From positions 1 to 11,488 of the forward strand of contig JANOET010000334.1 of NCBI GenBank assembly GCA_031413415.1: a stretch of DNA of 11,488 nucleotides, given 5' to 3'. Under the pieces are notes generated by a model. That model had not been told where the DNA came from, did not search any database, and saw only the letters and a program-made list of their open reading frames with translations. Made by a program: the position numbers and the translations under genes. The DNA comes from UBA668 sp031413415. Lineage in GTDB: Bacteria > Actinomycetota > Acidimicrobiia > Acidimicrobiales > Ilumatobacteraceae. Positions 5,694-11,488 of the stretch are shown piece after piece. Each line of letters begins with the position of its first letter. Position 1 is the stretch's first letter.

Positions 5694-7055
5694 ATGGCAC
5701 CGAAGAGCGCGACCTCGACGTCAACGCTCGGTCGAAAAGTCCCGGTCGCGCTCTTCGCTGCCGCGCTCGCGATCCTCGGCCAGGGACTGATCGCCCGAGG
5801 ATCATCACCCGACGACGGATCGGCACTGCCCGACCCGAACGACATCGTCCTGCTGAACGTCGGCCGGATGGACACCGCAGCGGTGAGCGAGCTGTGGGAA
5901 GGCCGGGTCCGCGACGTTCCCGGCAGCGTCCAGAACCGAGCCAACCTCGCTTTCAGCACACTCGCACTCGCCGGCGAGACGGGCGACCTCGACCTGTACT
6001 CGCAGGCGGAGGAGATCGCCCGCGCCGCTGTCGAGCTCGACCCCGCCAACGACGCGGCCACCCTCGCACTGGCCTCGTCGCTGTCGGGTCAACACGAGTT
6101 CAGCGCAGCGCTCCGACAGGTCGAAGGCGTCCTCGCCCGCCAACCGTCATCGGTCGGCGCCCGCATCGCCGCGGCCGACGCACACCTCGAACTGGGCGAC
6201 TACGACACGGCGATCGCCGCGTACGACGAACTCGCCGAGGAGTTCCCCGGTATTGCGTCGATCCTCAGCCGACAGGCACGCGTCGCTGCGTTGTCGGGCT
6301 CGCTCGACGAGGCCGTCGAACTCGCCCGACAGGCGCTCATCAGCGCTGGCGAGGAAGACCTCGGCGCGAGCGCCGCGGCCTTCTACTGGTTCCAGCTCGG
6401 CACCTACCAGTACCGGTCCGGCCAGTACGACGAGGCCGCCGACACCATCGACGCAGCGCTGCTGATCGAACCGGGCCATCTCGGCTCGATCGAGTTGCAG
6501 GGCCAGGTGCTGGTCGCCCAGGGACGCTACGACGAGGCGATCGGCTGGTACGAGGCATTGGTGGCCGACGCCAGCGCCGCCGACCTGCACGGCGAACTCG
6601 CCAAGCTCTACGCCCACGTCGGCCGCGACACCGACGCGGCACACCAGATCGAGCTCGGCCTCGACGTGGCCCGCGCGCAGGCCGAGAAGTACCCGGCCGA
6701 ACGCCGCCACCTCATCGGCTTCCTCGCCGACCACGACCCGGCCTTCGCGGTGCGGCTCGCCCGCCAGGACCTCGAGATCCGCTCCGACGTCGAGACCCAC
6801 GCCTGGTTGGCGTGGTCGTTGCTCCAAGCCGGCCAGGCCGACGAAGCGGCAACCCACCTCGACGAGGCGATGCGCCTCGGCGGCGGGGACGCCTGGTTGC
6901 TGTACCAAGTGGGCTCGGTGGAGGCAGCCGTCGGCGACAGCGCCAACGCCCGGGCACACCTCTCCGCTGCACTGGAGCTCAGCCCCGAGTTCGACCTGGT
7001 GCACGCCCCACGCGCCCGCCAACTGCTCGCCGACCTGTCGACCGACGCAACCTGA
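5694..7055 (+). CDS. Membrane-anchored TPR repeat protein
   Basis: ATG 5694 follows an AAGGA ribosome binding site (5683-5687), giving 453 aa. A basic N-terminus (R14, K15) precedes one hydrophobic segment (about 16-34), which would act as a signal anchor or uncleaved signal, placing the rest outside the cytoplasm. From about residue 80 onward helical tetratricopeptide repeats follow: LYSQAEEIARAAVELDP, LELGDYDTAIAAYDELAEEFP, SGSLDEAVELARQAL, RSGQYDEAADTIDAALLIEP, AQGRYDEAIGWYEALV, LLQAGQADEAATHLDEAMRLG, and SANARAHLSAALELSP near 416-431. TPRs are protein-protein interaction scaffolds; no catalytic domain is seen. Being 14 nt after the DUF4331 gene and exported, it is probably the partner or assembly factor of that protein. 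A strong hairpin follows the stop codon. Confidence 0.85.
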   Translation: MAPKSATSTSTLGRKVPVALFAAALAILGQGLIARGSSPDDGSALPDPNDIVLLNVGRMDTAAVSELWEGRVRDVPGSVQNRANLAFSTLALAGETGDLDLYSQAEEIARAAVELDPANDAATLALASSLSGQHEFSAALRQVEGVLARQPSSVGARIAAADAHLELGDYDTAIAAYDELAEEFPGIASILSRQARVAALSGSLDEAVELARQALISAGEEDLGASAAAFYWFQLGTYQYRSGQYDEAADTIDAALLIEPGHLGSIELQGQVLVAQGRYDEAIGWYEALVADASAADLHGELAKLYAHVGRDTDAAHQIELGLDVARAQAEKYPAERRHLIGFLADHDPAFAVRLARQDLEIRSDVETHAWLAWSLLQAGQADEAATHLDEAMRLGGGDAWLLYQVGSVEAAVGDSANARAHLSAALELSPEFDLVHAPRARQLLADLSTDAT

Positions 7056-7060
7056 CCACC

Positions 7061-7117
7061 TCCCCCGCGCGGCGATGCCCGTCCTCGGACGGCGAGGACG
7101 GGCATCGGCGAGGGGGA
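7061..7117 (+). terminator. Terminator hairpin after the DUF4331-TPR operon
   Basis: A perfect 14-bp stem (CGATGCCCGTCCTC 7073-7086 with 7094-7107) closes a 7-nt loop, and an outer stem TCCCCC (7061-7066) with GGGGGA (7112-7117) extends it. It begins 5 nt after the TPR stop. There is no U-tract, as often in high-GC actinobacteria, so termination efficiency is inferred from stem strength. Confidence 0.75.
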
Positions 7118-7489
7118 TAGAGCAGCGACGGCCAGGGAGTGACGGTCAGGCCCTTCCGGATCTCGGCGCACTCCTCGGAGATGCCCTGACGGGCGTCGTC
7201 AGCGTTGGCGCCGCGTGTGGTCCTCGTTCGTCCTGCGGCGACGCATCCGTCGGCGAGTGACTCGGCGGCCGCGACCTGCTCGGAGCCGTCCGTGGTGGAG
7301 ACATGACGTCACGCGAGCCACACCTCACCTGGACCGTCTCATGTCGCGGAAATCCCACGGTTTCGGTGGTTGGTGGTGGCGGCGCTGGAGGCACGACCTT
7401 GGACGGCCGGCCTCCTCTGCGCACGATGGTCGAAAAGGGGCTGTCTCCGCCGGGCTTAGGTTGTCCGTGGAGATTGCCGATATCGGTTC
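7118..7489. other. Intergenic stretch without a recognisable gene
   Basis: Both strands have open frames because of the high GC content, but none has a credible start, ribosome binding site or protein-like composition. A short G-rich tract (GGTGGTTGGTGGTGGCGG, around 7369-7386) and the palindrome TGACGTCA (7304-7311) are present. I see nothing I can assign. Confidence 0.5.
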
Positions 7490-7675
7490 GTGGCCGCCAG
7501 TTATCAACCTTTCGAGAAGTCCAACGCCGACGTCTTGGCGGAGGACGATTCGCTTCGGTCTCTGGTCGCGGAAGCCCGAGCGGGCGGGGAGATCAGCGCT
7601 GCGTCGGTCGAGGTGATGCTGGCACTTCACCGACGGCTCGGAGAGTTCTGGATGTGGAGCAAGGAGCGCAGATGA
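7490..7675 (+). CDS. Possible small ORF, unknown (61 aa)
   Basis: I do not recognise this protein. GTG 7490 to TGA 7675 encodes a soluble, probably all-helical peptide (DVLAEDDSLRSLVAEARAGGEISAASVEVMLALHRRLGEFWMW) that is acidic in its first half and basic at the end. Its amino-acid make-up looks more natural than that of the shadow frames here, but no ribosome binding site precedes the GTG. The stop overlaps an ATG (ATGA) that has a very good ribosome binding site, which suggests it was the first gene of a coupled pair. It could be a decayed fragment or a spurious frame. Confidence 0.35.
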   Translation: MAASYQPFEKSNADVLAEDDSLRSLVAEARAGGEISAASVEVMLALHRRLGEFWMWSKERR

Positions 7676-7746
7676 GCCATCGCATCACGGTGACGAGCGT
7701 CGCAGCCAGTCAATACCGCCAGGGACGGCTCGGCCAGCGGCTTTGA
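7672..7746 (+). pseudogene. Possible truncated ORF coupled to the 61-aa ORF (24 aa)
   Basis: ATG 7672 overlaps the previous stop as ATGA and has AAGGAG at 7661-7666, a perfect ribosome binding site with 5-nt spacing. The frame starts MSHRITVTSVAASQYRQ and stops after only 24 codons at TGA 7744-7746. Such a strong start on so short a frame suggests either a real micropeptide or the 5' remnant of a longer gene. I cannot name a family. Confidence 0.3.
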
Positions 7747-7769
7747 CAGCGGCTCGCCCGCTGTAGCTT
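7735..7769 (+). repeat. Short direct and inverted repeats overlapping a promoter-like sequence
   Basis: CAGCGGCT occurs twice (7735-7742, 7747-7754), and ACAGCGG (7746-7752) is inverted as CCGCTGT (7758-7764). TTGACA (7743-7748) and TAGCTT (7764-7769) flank the palindrome with a 15-nt spacer, shorter than the usual 17. No plus-strand gene follows, so any transcript would run antisense into the hydrolase gene. Confidence 0.3.
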
Positions 7770-7828
7770 GCTGCACGCAGGGTCTGTGGCGAACACCGCT
7801 CTGCGAGTCGAATCACGCCCACTACCAG

Positions 7829-7850
7829 CGGTTTCACTACCAAGAAACCG
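7829..7850 (-). terminator. Terminator-like hairpin after the alpha/beta hydrolase gene
   Basis: CGGTTTC (7829-7835) and GAAACCG (7844-7850) form a perfect 7-bp stem with an 8-nt loop, 6 nt downstream of the hydrolase stop on the minus strand. There is no U-tract, so this is a tentative call. Confidence 0.45.
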
Positions 7851-7852
7851 GC

Positions 7853-7880
7853 CGGATCAGGTCGTGCGGATCAGGTCGTG
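7853..7880. repeat. 14-bp perfect tandem duplication at the hydrolase 3' end
   Basis: CGGATCAGGTCGTG occurs at 7853-7866 and again immediately at 7867-7880. The duplication spans the hydrolase stop codon and changes the reading frame of the last codons (14 is not a multiple of 3). Confidence 0.9.
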
Positions 7881-8792
7881 GAGACGTCCCGCAGTCGTCG
7901 GGCCGGCGTCGGTCGAGAAGAGGAAGTCGTCGAGCACCTCGAGAAACCGCTCCGGTGCTTCGAGGTGCGGGAAGTGCCCGACTCCAGCGAGGATCTCGAG
8001 CCGACTGCCCGAAATCGCCTCGTGGGCGGCGTGGGCGTGGTCGACCGGAATGATGTCGTCGCGGTCGCCCCACACGATGAGGGTCGGCAGGTGGGACGCC
8101 AGGTACAGCCGATCGAGTGCGTTGACGGTCTGGCCACCGGGCTCGATCACCCCGCGGATGGTGCGCAGGAAGGCCTTGCGGTCGTCGGCGCCTGCCAAGG
8201 AGGCGTACGACCGCCACATCTCGCCGAACCGGGCCGAGCCCAGACCGACACGCGAGAGCGCTCGACCGACGTCGGTGCCGGCATCTGCCACGCGGCGCGG
8301 AAAGACGAGCGGCATCAGGTACTCGAATCCCGGAAGTGTCACCAGTCGCAGCAGCCAGCTCACCTCGCGACCCAGGCCACCGCTGCCGACCAGCACCAAC
8401 CGGTCGCACAGTTCGGGGTGCTGGTATGCGAGTTGCATGGCGATGCCACCCCCGAACGAGTGGCCGACGATCGTCGCGCTCGGCACGTCGAGCACAGCGA
8501 GCAGGTCTCGCAGCCCTGTGGCGAACGCACCGAGCGAGTAGTCGCCCATCGGCTTGGCGGACTCGCCGTGACCCAGCAGGTCGGGCGCGATCACGTCGTG
8601 GGAGGTGCTGAGGGCCGGTTGCACCTCGCGCCACGTGCGCGAGTTGCCGGCGAGACCGTGGAGCAGGAGCACCACCTCTCCGGAACCGGAGCGCCGGTAG
8701 CGCATCTCATGACCGTGGATGACGACGTGCCGGAGTCTGAAAGGGTCCATACCCCCAGCATCGTCGTCGTCCGACCCGTGCACCAGGTCCAT
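7857..8792 (-). CDS. Alpha/beta fold hydrolase
   Basis: The 311-aa protein has the canonical alpha/beta hydrolase layout: oxyanion-hole motif HGLAGN at 45-50, DLLGHGES at 71-78, nucleophile elbow GHSFGG with Ser112, acid in WGDRDDIIP (D245), and His273 in GVGHFPHLE. A cap domain lies between about 140 and 220. The pattern resembles the 3-oxoadipate enol-lactonase / epoxide hydrolase / lipase-like group; substrate cannot be told from sequence. ATG 8792 gives an acidic extra N-terminus (GSDDDDAGG); ATG 8750 would begin at MDPFRLRH and also leaves the fold intact. The gene follows a flavoprotein gene by 84 nt on the same strand and may be co-transcribed. The last residues are altered by a 14-bp tandem duplication. 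Confidence 0.9.
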   Translation of the reverse strand: MDLVHGSDDDDAGGMDPFRLRHVVIHGHEMRYRRSGSGEVVLLLHGLAGNSRTWREVQPALSTSHDVIAPDLLGHGESAKPMGDYSLGAFATGLRDLLAVLDVPSATIVGHSFGGGIAMQLAYQHPELCDRLVLVGSGGLGREVSWLLRLVTLPGFEYLMPLVFPRRVADAGTDVGRALSRVGLGSARFGEMWRSYASLAGADDRKAFLRTIRGVIEPGGQTVNALDRLYLASHLPTLIVWGDRDDIIPVDHAHAAHEAISGSRLEILAGVGHFPHLEAPERFLEVLDDFLFSTDAGPTTAGRLHDLIRTT

Positions 8793-8795
8793 TCG

Positions 8796-8852
8796 TCACT
8801 GACGGTACTCCGGCGGCTCGGGCCAGTCCGCGGGGTCCTCGGGCACCATCAT
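8796..8852 (-). CDS. Candidate 18-codon ORF between flavoprotein and hydrolase genes
   Basis: The frame encodes MMVPEDPADWPEPPEYRQ and ends 3 nt before the hydrolase ATG. Third codon positions are almost all G or C, as in real genes here, and the peptide is acidic and proline/tryptophan-rich. It lies in the same frame as the flavoprotein, starting 24 nt after its stop, so it might instead be a relic of a longer C-terminus. No good ribosome binding site is visible. Too short to be certain. Confidence 0.3.
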   Translation of the reverse strand: MMVPEDPADWPEPPEYRQ

Positions 8853-8876
8853 CGTGTACGTGTTCGCCCTGCCGAC

Positions 8877-10094
8877 TCAGGCCTTGGCCTGGGTGCGGCG
8901 CAGCAGCGGGTCGGCCCACCGCAGCGTCGTGTCGGCCACTCGCATCACTCGTCCCGCGGCGCCCGGCGTGGCGCTGTCGATGAGGTTGCCCATCACCGCC
9001 AGCGTGATGTCGGCCGTCGTCTGGGTGCCCACTGCGACTCGCAGGCCGGGCTTCAGCAGCCACGGGTGGCCGATGATGAAGCTGAACCGTCGACCGGTCC
9101 GCAGGAACGCATCGAATCGTTCGCCGACGACTCGGTCGTAGCCGGCCTCGACGCTCGCTGGATCCGCGAGGAACTGCTCGACGGCGATCATCCCGCTCTC
9201 GAGCGCGTAGTCGATGCCCTCGCCGTTCATCGGGTTCACGAAGCCAGCGGCATCGCCGATGGCCACCCAGCCGGGGCCGACGCGGCGCACGCTGCTCATC
9301 GGCAACCGCCACGCGCGCGGCTTGTCGACGTAGGCACCCAGCCCCCAGGGCTCGCGGACGATGGCCGCGTACTGATCGAGCAGTCGGTTCAGGTTGAGCT
9401 GCTTGAAGCCCTTCATGGTGCTCAGCGCGCCGACGCCGATGTTCACGGTTCCGTCGCCGGCCGGGAACATCCAGCCGTAGCCGGGGACCGGTGTGCCGTG
9501 CTCGTCGCGCAGACTCAGGCACGCCTCGAGGTGGCGTTCGGCATGACGAGGGGTGGGCGCGTAGGCGCGGATGGCCAGACCGAAGGGCTCGTCCGGGTCG
9601 CGTGTCGCGCCGAGCAGTGCGGCCGCCTGACCCTGGGCGCCGGCAGCCAGGATGGTGAGAGGTGCGAGGAAGCGCTCGCCGCCGGCCTCGACGCCGACGA
9701 CCCGGCCGTCGTCGAGCACGGGCAACGCCTCGGTGTCGAATCGGACCTCTGCGCCCGACGCCGATGCGACGTCGATCAGCGCGGTGTCCAGCCGATGACG
9801 TGGCCAGACAGCGCCGTGCGCCGGGAACCGTCCGTTCGACGGCCAGGCCAACTCGCGGCTGGTCTTCCCGGCGATCATTCGCAGTCCGTCGATGCGGTGC
9901 GCGACCGAATGGTCGATGCCCAGCTCGTTCAACGCCCCGATGGCTCGGGGCGTGAGGCCGTCGCCGCACACCTTGTCGCGGCCGTGCGGGCCCTTCTCGA
10001 ACACCGTCACCTTCAGGCCGGCACGCGCAGCCACCATGGCCGCAGCGGATCCGCCGGGTCCGGCGCCGATGATCAGAAGGTCCCGGTGTTGCAT
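8877..10094 (-). CDS. Geranylgeranyl reductase family flavoprotein (menaquinone reductase MenJ-like)
   Basis: The 405-aa protein is an FAD-dependent reductase of the geranylgeranyl reductase family, which saturates isoprenoid double bonds. It starts with a Rossmann FAD-binding motif, IIGAGPGGSAAA (G10, G12, G15), then DKVCGDGLTPRA at 40-51 with the family's conserved cysteine C43, GYGWMFPAGDGTVNIGVG at 205-222 and the second flavin motif GDAAGFVNPMNGEGIDYALESG at 280-301. Length and motifs agree with the mycobacterial menaquinone-saturating enzyme MenJ; a lipid or carotenoid substrate is equally possible. I chose ATG 10094 because the Rossmann strand starts 5 residues later; the frame is open far upstream but that part is the shadow of a plus-strand gene. 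No ribosome binding site is evident. It shares a divergent, palindrome-bearing promoter region with the next gene. Confidence 0.92.
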   Translation of the reverse strand: MQHRDLLIIGAGPGGSAAAMVAARAGLKVTVFEKGPHGRDKVCGDGLTPRAIGALNELGIDHSVAHRIDGLRMIAGKTSRELAWPSNGRFPAHGAVWPRHRLDTALIDVASASGAEVRFDTEALPVLDDGRVVGVEAGGERFLAPLTILAAGAQGQAAALLGATRDPDEPFGLAIRAYAPTPRHAERHLEACLSLRDEHGTPVPGYGWMFPAGDGTVNIGVGALSTMKGFKQLNLNRLLDQYAAIVREPWGLGAYVDKPRAWRLPMSSVRRVGPGWVAIGDAAGFVNPMNGEGIDYALESGMIAVEQFLADPASVEAGYDRVVGERFDAFLRTGRRFSFIIGHPWLLKPGLRVAVGTQTTADITLAVMGNLIDSATPGAAGRVMRVADTTLRWADPLLRRTQAKA

Positions 10095-10161
10095 GGTGGC
10101 CAGCGTGCCAGCGAACTCTCGCTCGCGCGCAGGCCAACGGGCGTGGAGTCCGTCACAGTCG

Positions 10162-10178
10162 TGGGGGAGTCTCCCCCA
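10162..10178. promoter_or_regulatory. Perfect palindrome in the divergent promoter region, candidate operator
   Basis: TGGGGGAGTCTCCCCCA is an exact inverted repeat with 8-bp arms around one base, between the flavoprotein gene (minus, 67 nt away) and the Vps62-like gene (plus, 87 nt away). A second, imperfect pair, GAAGG and CCTTC, flanks 10179-10197. The symmetric form and divergent position suggest binding of a dimeric regulator; which one is unknown. Confidence 0.45.
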
Positions 10179-10251
10179 GAAGGTTCGCCGCTCCTTCGTC
10201 GGTCTGGTCGCGGTCGAGCGCTGATCGAGGCGGACGTCGGGCGGTCTGATG

Positions 10252-10257
10252 TACCGT
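10252..10257 (+). promoter_or_regulatory. Putative -10 element of the Vps62-like gene
   Basis: TACCGT matches TANNNT and ends 8 nt before the chosen GTG (10266), consistent with leaderless transcription as proposed for nadD. No convincing -35 is visible and no ribosome binding site precedes the GTG. Confidence 0.35.
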
Positions 10258-10265
10258 CGACGTCG

Positions 10266-11488
10266 GTGCAACTCGACGATCCGTCCGATCCATCCGCTTC
10301 GGCCAACGGCCACGGCGACGCGCTCGAGCTCCTGCGCCGGTATGAGCCGATCGTGCGTCTCACGGAGGGCGAGCTGTTCCTTCCCGTCGACGTCGGCGAC
10401 TACGTCGCTCGTTGCGAGTTGTACGAGCGAGGGCCCGACCAGCGGGCGACGCGGCGGGCGGCCAAGGGCGACCTCGACCTCGAGCGCCTCGCTGCATTCG
10501 GTGGCACCCACCCTCGACCGGGTCAGTACCTGCGTCTCGTGGACGAGCCGCTGACGCGAGTCCAGGTCGCGCTGTGGCGGCTGCGGTCCGATCGGCCCCG
10601 CTTCCACAACGCCAGCCGTCTCGCACGCGTCGGTGTGCTGACCCGCATCGTCGATGCCCTGAACCGGGCGAGCCTGCTCGTGCGCGGCAAGGTGGCGACC
10701 GGTACCCAGGCTGCAGCCGAGACCGAGTACCGCGAGCACATGCGCACCGAGCACCACCCGTACTACGGCCGAGTGGTCCGCAGTGGGGGGTACGTGGTGC
10801 TGCAGTACTGGTTCTTCTACGCATTCAACGACTGGCGCAGCCGTGTCTACGGTGTGAACGACCACGAGGCCGACTGGGAACAGGTGACGGTGTACCTCGC
10901 CGAGCAACCCGAAGGCCTGCCGCAGCCGGCGTGGGTGGTCTTCTCCGCGCACGACGAAGTGGGCGACGACCTCCGCCGCCGGTGGGACGACCCCGACCTC
11001 ACGTTGGTCGGTGACCACCCGGTGGTCCACCCTGGTCTCGGTTCACACAGTGGTGCCTACCTCGCAGGCGAGTACCTCACGACGTTCGACGGCAAAGCGT
11101 TCCATCGACTGATCCGCGTGTTCCGGTCGATCACGCGCGCGCTGCTGCCGTGGACACGCGAGCGTTCGCAGGCCGGCGTCGGCATTCCGTACATCGACTA
11201 CTCGCGAGGCGACGGTCCCACGATCGGCCCCGGACAGGACCGCGAGTGGGACCCCGTGGTCATCGACGAGTCGACGCCGTGGGTGCTGCAGTATCGAGGA
11301 CTCTGGGGGAACGACACCGAGGATCCGCTCGGAGGCGAGCGCGGGCCCGCCGGTCCGAGGTATGAGCGGTCGGCGGTGGTGAGGGCGTCGTGGGGTGACC
11401 CGGTGGGATGGTCGGGGCTCCGCAAGGTCGCGCCGAATGCGGTGGCCGCCGAACGCGAGCAGCGCGCTCGCCTCGTGGAACTCGACAC
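10266..11488 (+). CDS. Vps62-like domain protein (3' end outside window)
   Basis: An open frame runs from GTG 10266 off the right edge (407 complete codons). The N-terminal part, YEPIVRLTEGELFLPVDVGDYV at 27-47, and the later QYWFFYAFNDW at 180-190, NDHEADWEQVTVYL at 198-211, VVFSAHDEVGDD at 225-235, GLGSHSGAYLAGEY at 257-270 and WVLQYRGLWGND at 339-350 match the pattern of Vps62 / plant DUF946 proteins: Asp/Glu-His-rich loops near HEADWE and GSHSGAY. Biochemical function is not known to me. No signal peptide or membrane helix is seen in the visible part. The start is chosen by a TACCGT -10-like element 8 nt upstream; GTG 10161 and GTG 10143 are alternatives further upstream. Divergent from the flavoprotein gene. 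Confidence 0.7.
   Translation, partial: MQLDDPSDPSASANGHGDALELLRRYEPIVRLTEGELFLPVDVGDYVARCELYERGPDQRATRRAAKGDLDLERLAAFGGTHPRPGQYLRLVDEPLTRVQVALWRLRSDRPRFHNASRLARVGVLTRIVDALNRASLLVRGKVATGTQAAAETEYREHMRTEHHPYYGRVVRSGGYVVLQYWFFYAFNDWRSRVYGVNDHEADWEQVTVYLAEQPEGLPQPAWVVFSAHDEVGDDLRRRWDDPDLTLVGDHPVVHPGLGSHSGAYLAGEYLTTFDGKAFHRLIRVFRSITRALLPWTRERSQAGVGIPYIDYSRGDGPTIGPGQDREWDPVVIDESTPWVLQYRGLWGNDTEDPLGGERGPAGPRYERSAVVRASWGDPVGWSGLRKVAPNAVAAEREQRARLVELD

Noticed and set aside
4432..5826. 464-aa minus-strand open frame across the DUF4331 gene
   Set aside because: It is rich in Val, Gly, Glu and Arg with no motif, and is antisense to a clear secreted protein; this is typical of GC-rich shadow frames.
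5894..7120. 408-aa plus-strand Arg/Pro/Gly-rich frame inside the TPR gene
   Set aside because: It is an out-of-frame shadow of the TPR protein with extreme Arg/Pro composition.
7118..7320. Minus-strand frame giving a protein-like stretch (DDARQGISEECAEIRK) next to the TPR terminator
   Set aside because: It has no start codon after its upstream stop, no ribosome binding site, and runs into the terminator hairpin.
7361..7390. G-rich repeat-like tract, possible CRISPR or G-quadruplex
   Set aside because: There are no evenly spaced repeats and spacers, and the GG runs are too irregular for a confident quadruplex call.
8802..8807. TACCGT on the minus strand 9 nt before the hydrolase ATG as a leaderless -10
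   Set aside because: It may be coding for the 18-codon ORF and the hydrolase is close enough to be read from upstream; no -35 is seen. Not listed as a feature.
10095..11030. Minus-strand open frame continuous with the flavoprotein, which would give a 717-aa protein
   Set aside because: It is the shadow of the plus-strand Vps62-like gene; the flavoprotein's Rossmann motif begins right after ATG 10094 and the extension has no domain-like character.

Overview
The window is high-GC, dense bacterial DNA. Gene content (nadD - LCP-type protein - rsfS block, a menaquinone/geranylgeranyl-reductase-type enzyme, DUF4331 protein), start-codon use (GTG and possible TTG starts) and TANNNT-type -10 elements just upstream of starts suggest an actinobacterium. 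An Acidimicrobiia-like lineage (Ilumatobacter relatives) is my best guess, but that is inference; no 16S or other decisive marker is present.

Layout. 66-949 (minus): a short group-2-like sigma-70 factor with its own terminator, divergent from the next block. 1190-3386 (plus): a tightly overlapping operon nadD / LytR-CpsA-Psr-like membrane protein / rsfS, joined by 4-nt and 1-nt overlaps. 3459-4046: a membrane-anchored ABM-fold protein. 4058-4202: tRNA-Ala(GGC) with promoter and a near-textbook terminator. 4258-4599: a small one-helix membrane protein of unknown function. 4657-7117: a secreted DUF4331 protein and a membrane-anchored TPR protein, probably one operon, with a hairpin just before the first ribosome binding site and a strong terminator hairpin at the end. 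7118-7856: about 740 bases with no recognised gene, only a possible pair of tiny ORFs (7490-7746), short repeats and a terminator-like hairpin. 7857-10094 (minus): a geranylgeranyl-reductase-family flavoprotein, an 18-codon candidate ORF and an alpha/beta hydrolase in tight tandem. 10095-10265: divergent intergenic region carrying a perfect 17-bp palindrome. 10266-11488 (plus): a Vps62-like protein cut by the window edge.

How the genes relate. nadD supplies NAD and rsfS silences ribosomes in starvation; the LCP-like protein between them resembles cell-wall polymer transferases but has lost the signature arginine. The flavoprotein probably saturates an isoprenoid chain (menaquinone or lipid). 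DUF4331 and TPR proteins probably act together outside the membrane, function unknown.

I do not see a clear novel defence or mobile system. The most intriguing items are the DUF4331-TPR operon with its leader hairpin, the degenerate LCP protein, the altered sigma-factor DNA-contact residues, the bacterial Vps62-like protein beside a palindrome, and the small ORFs.
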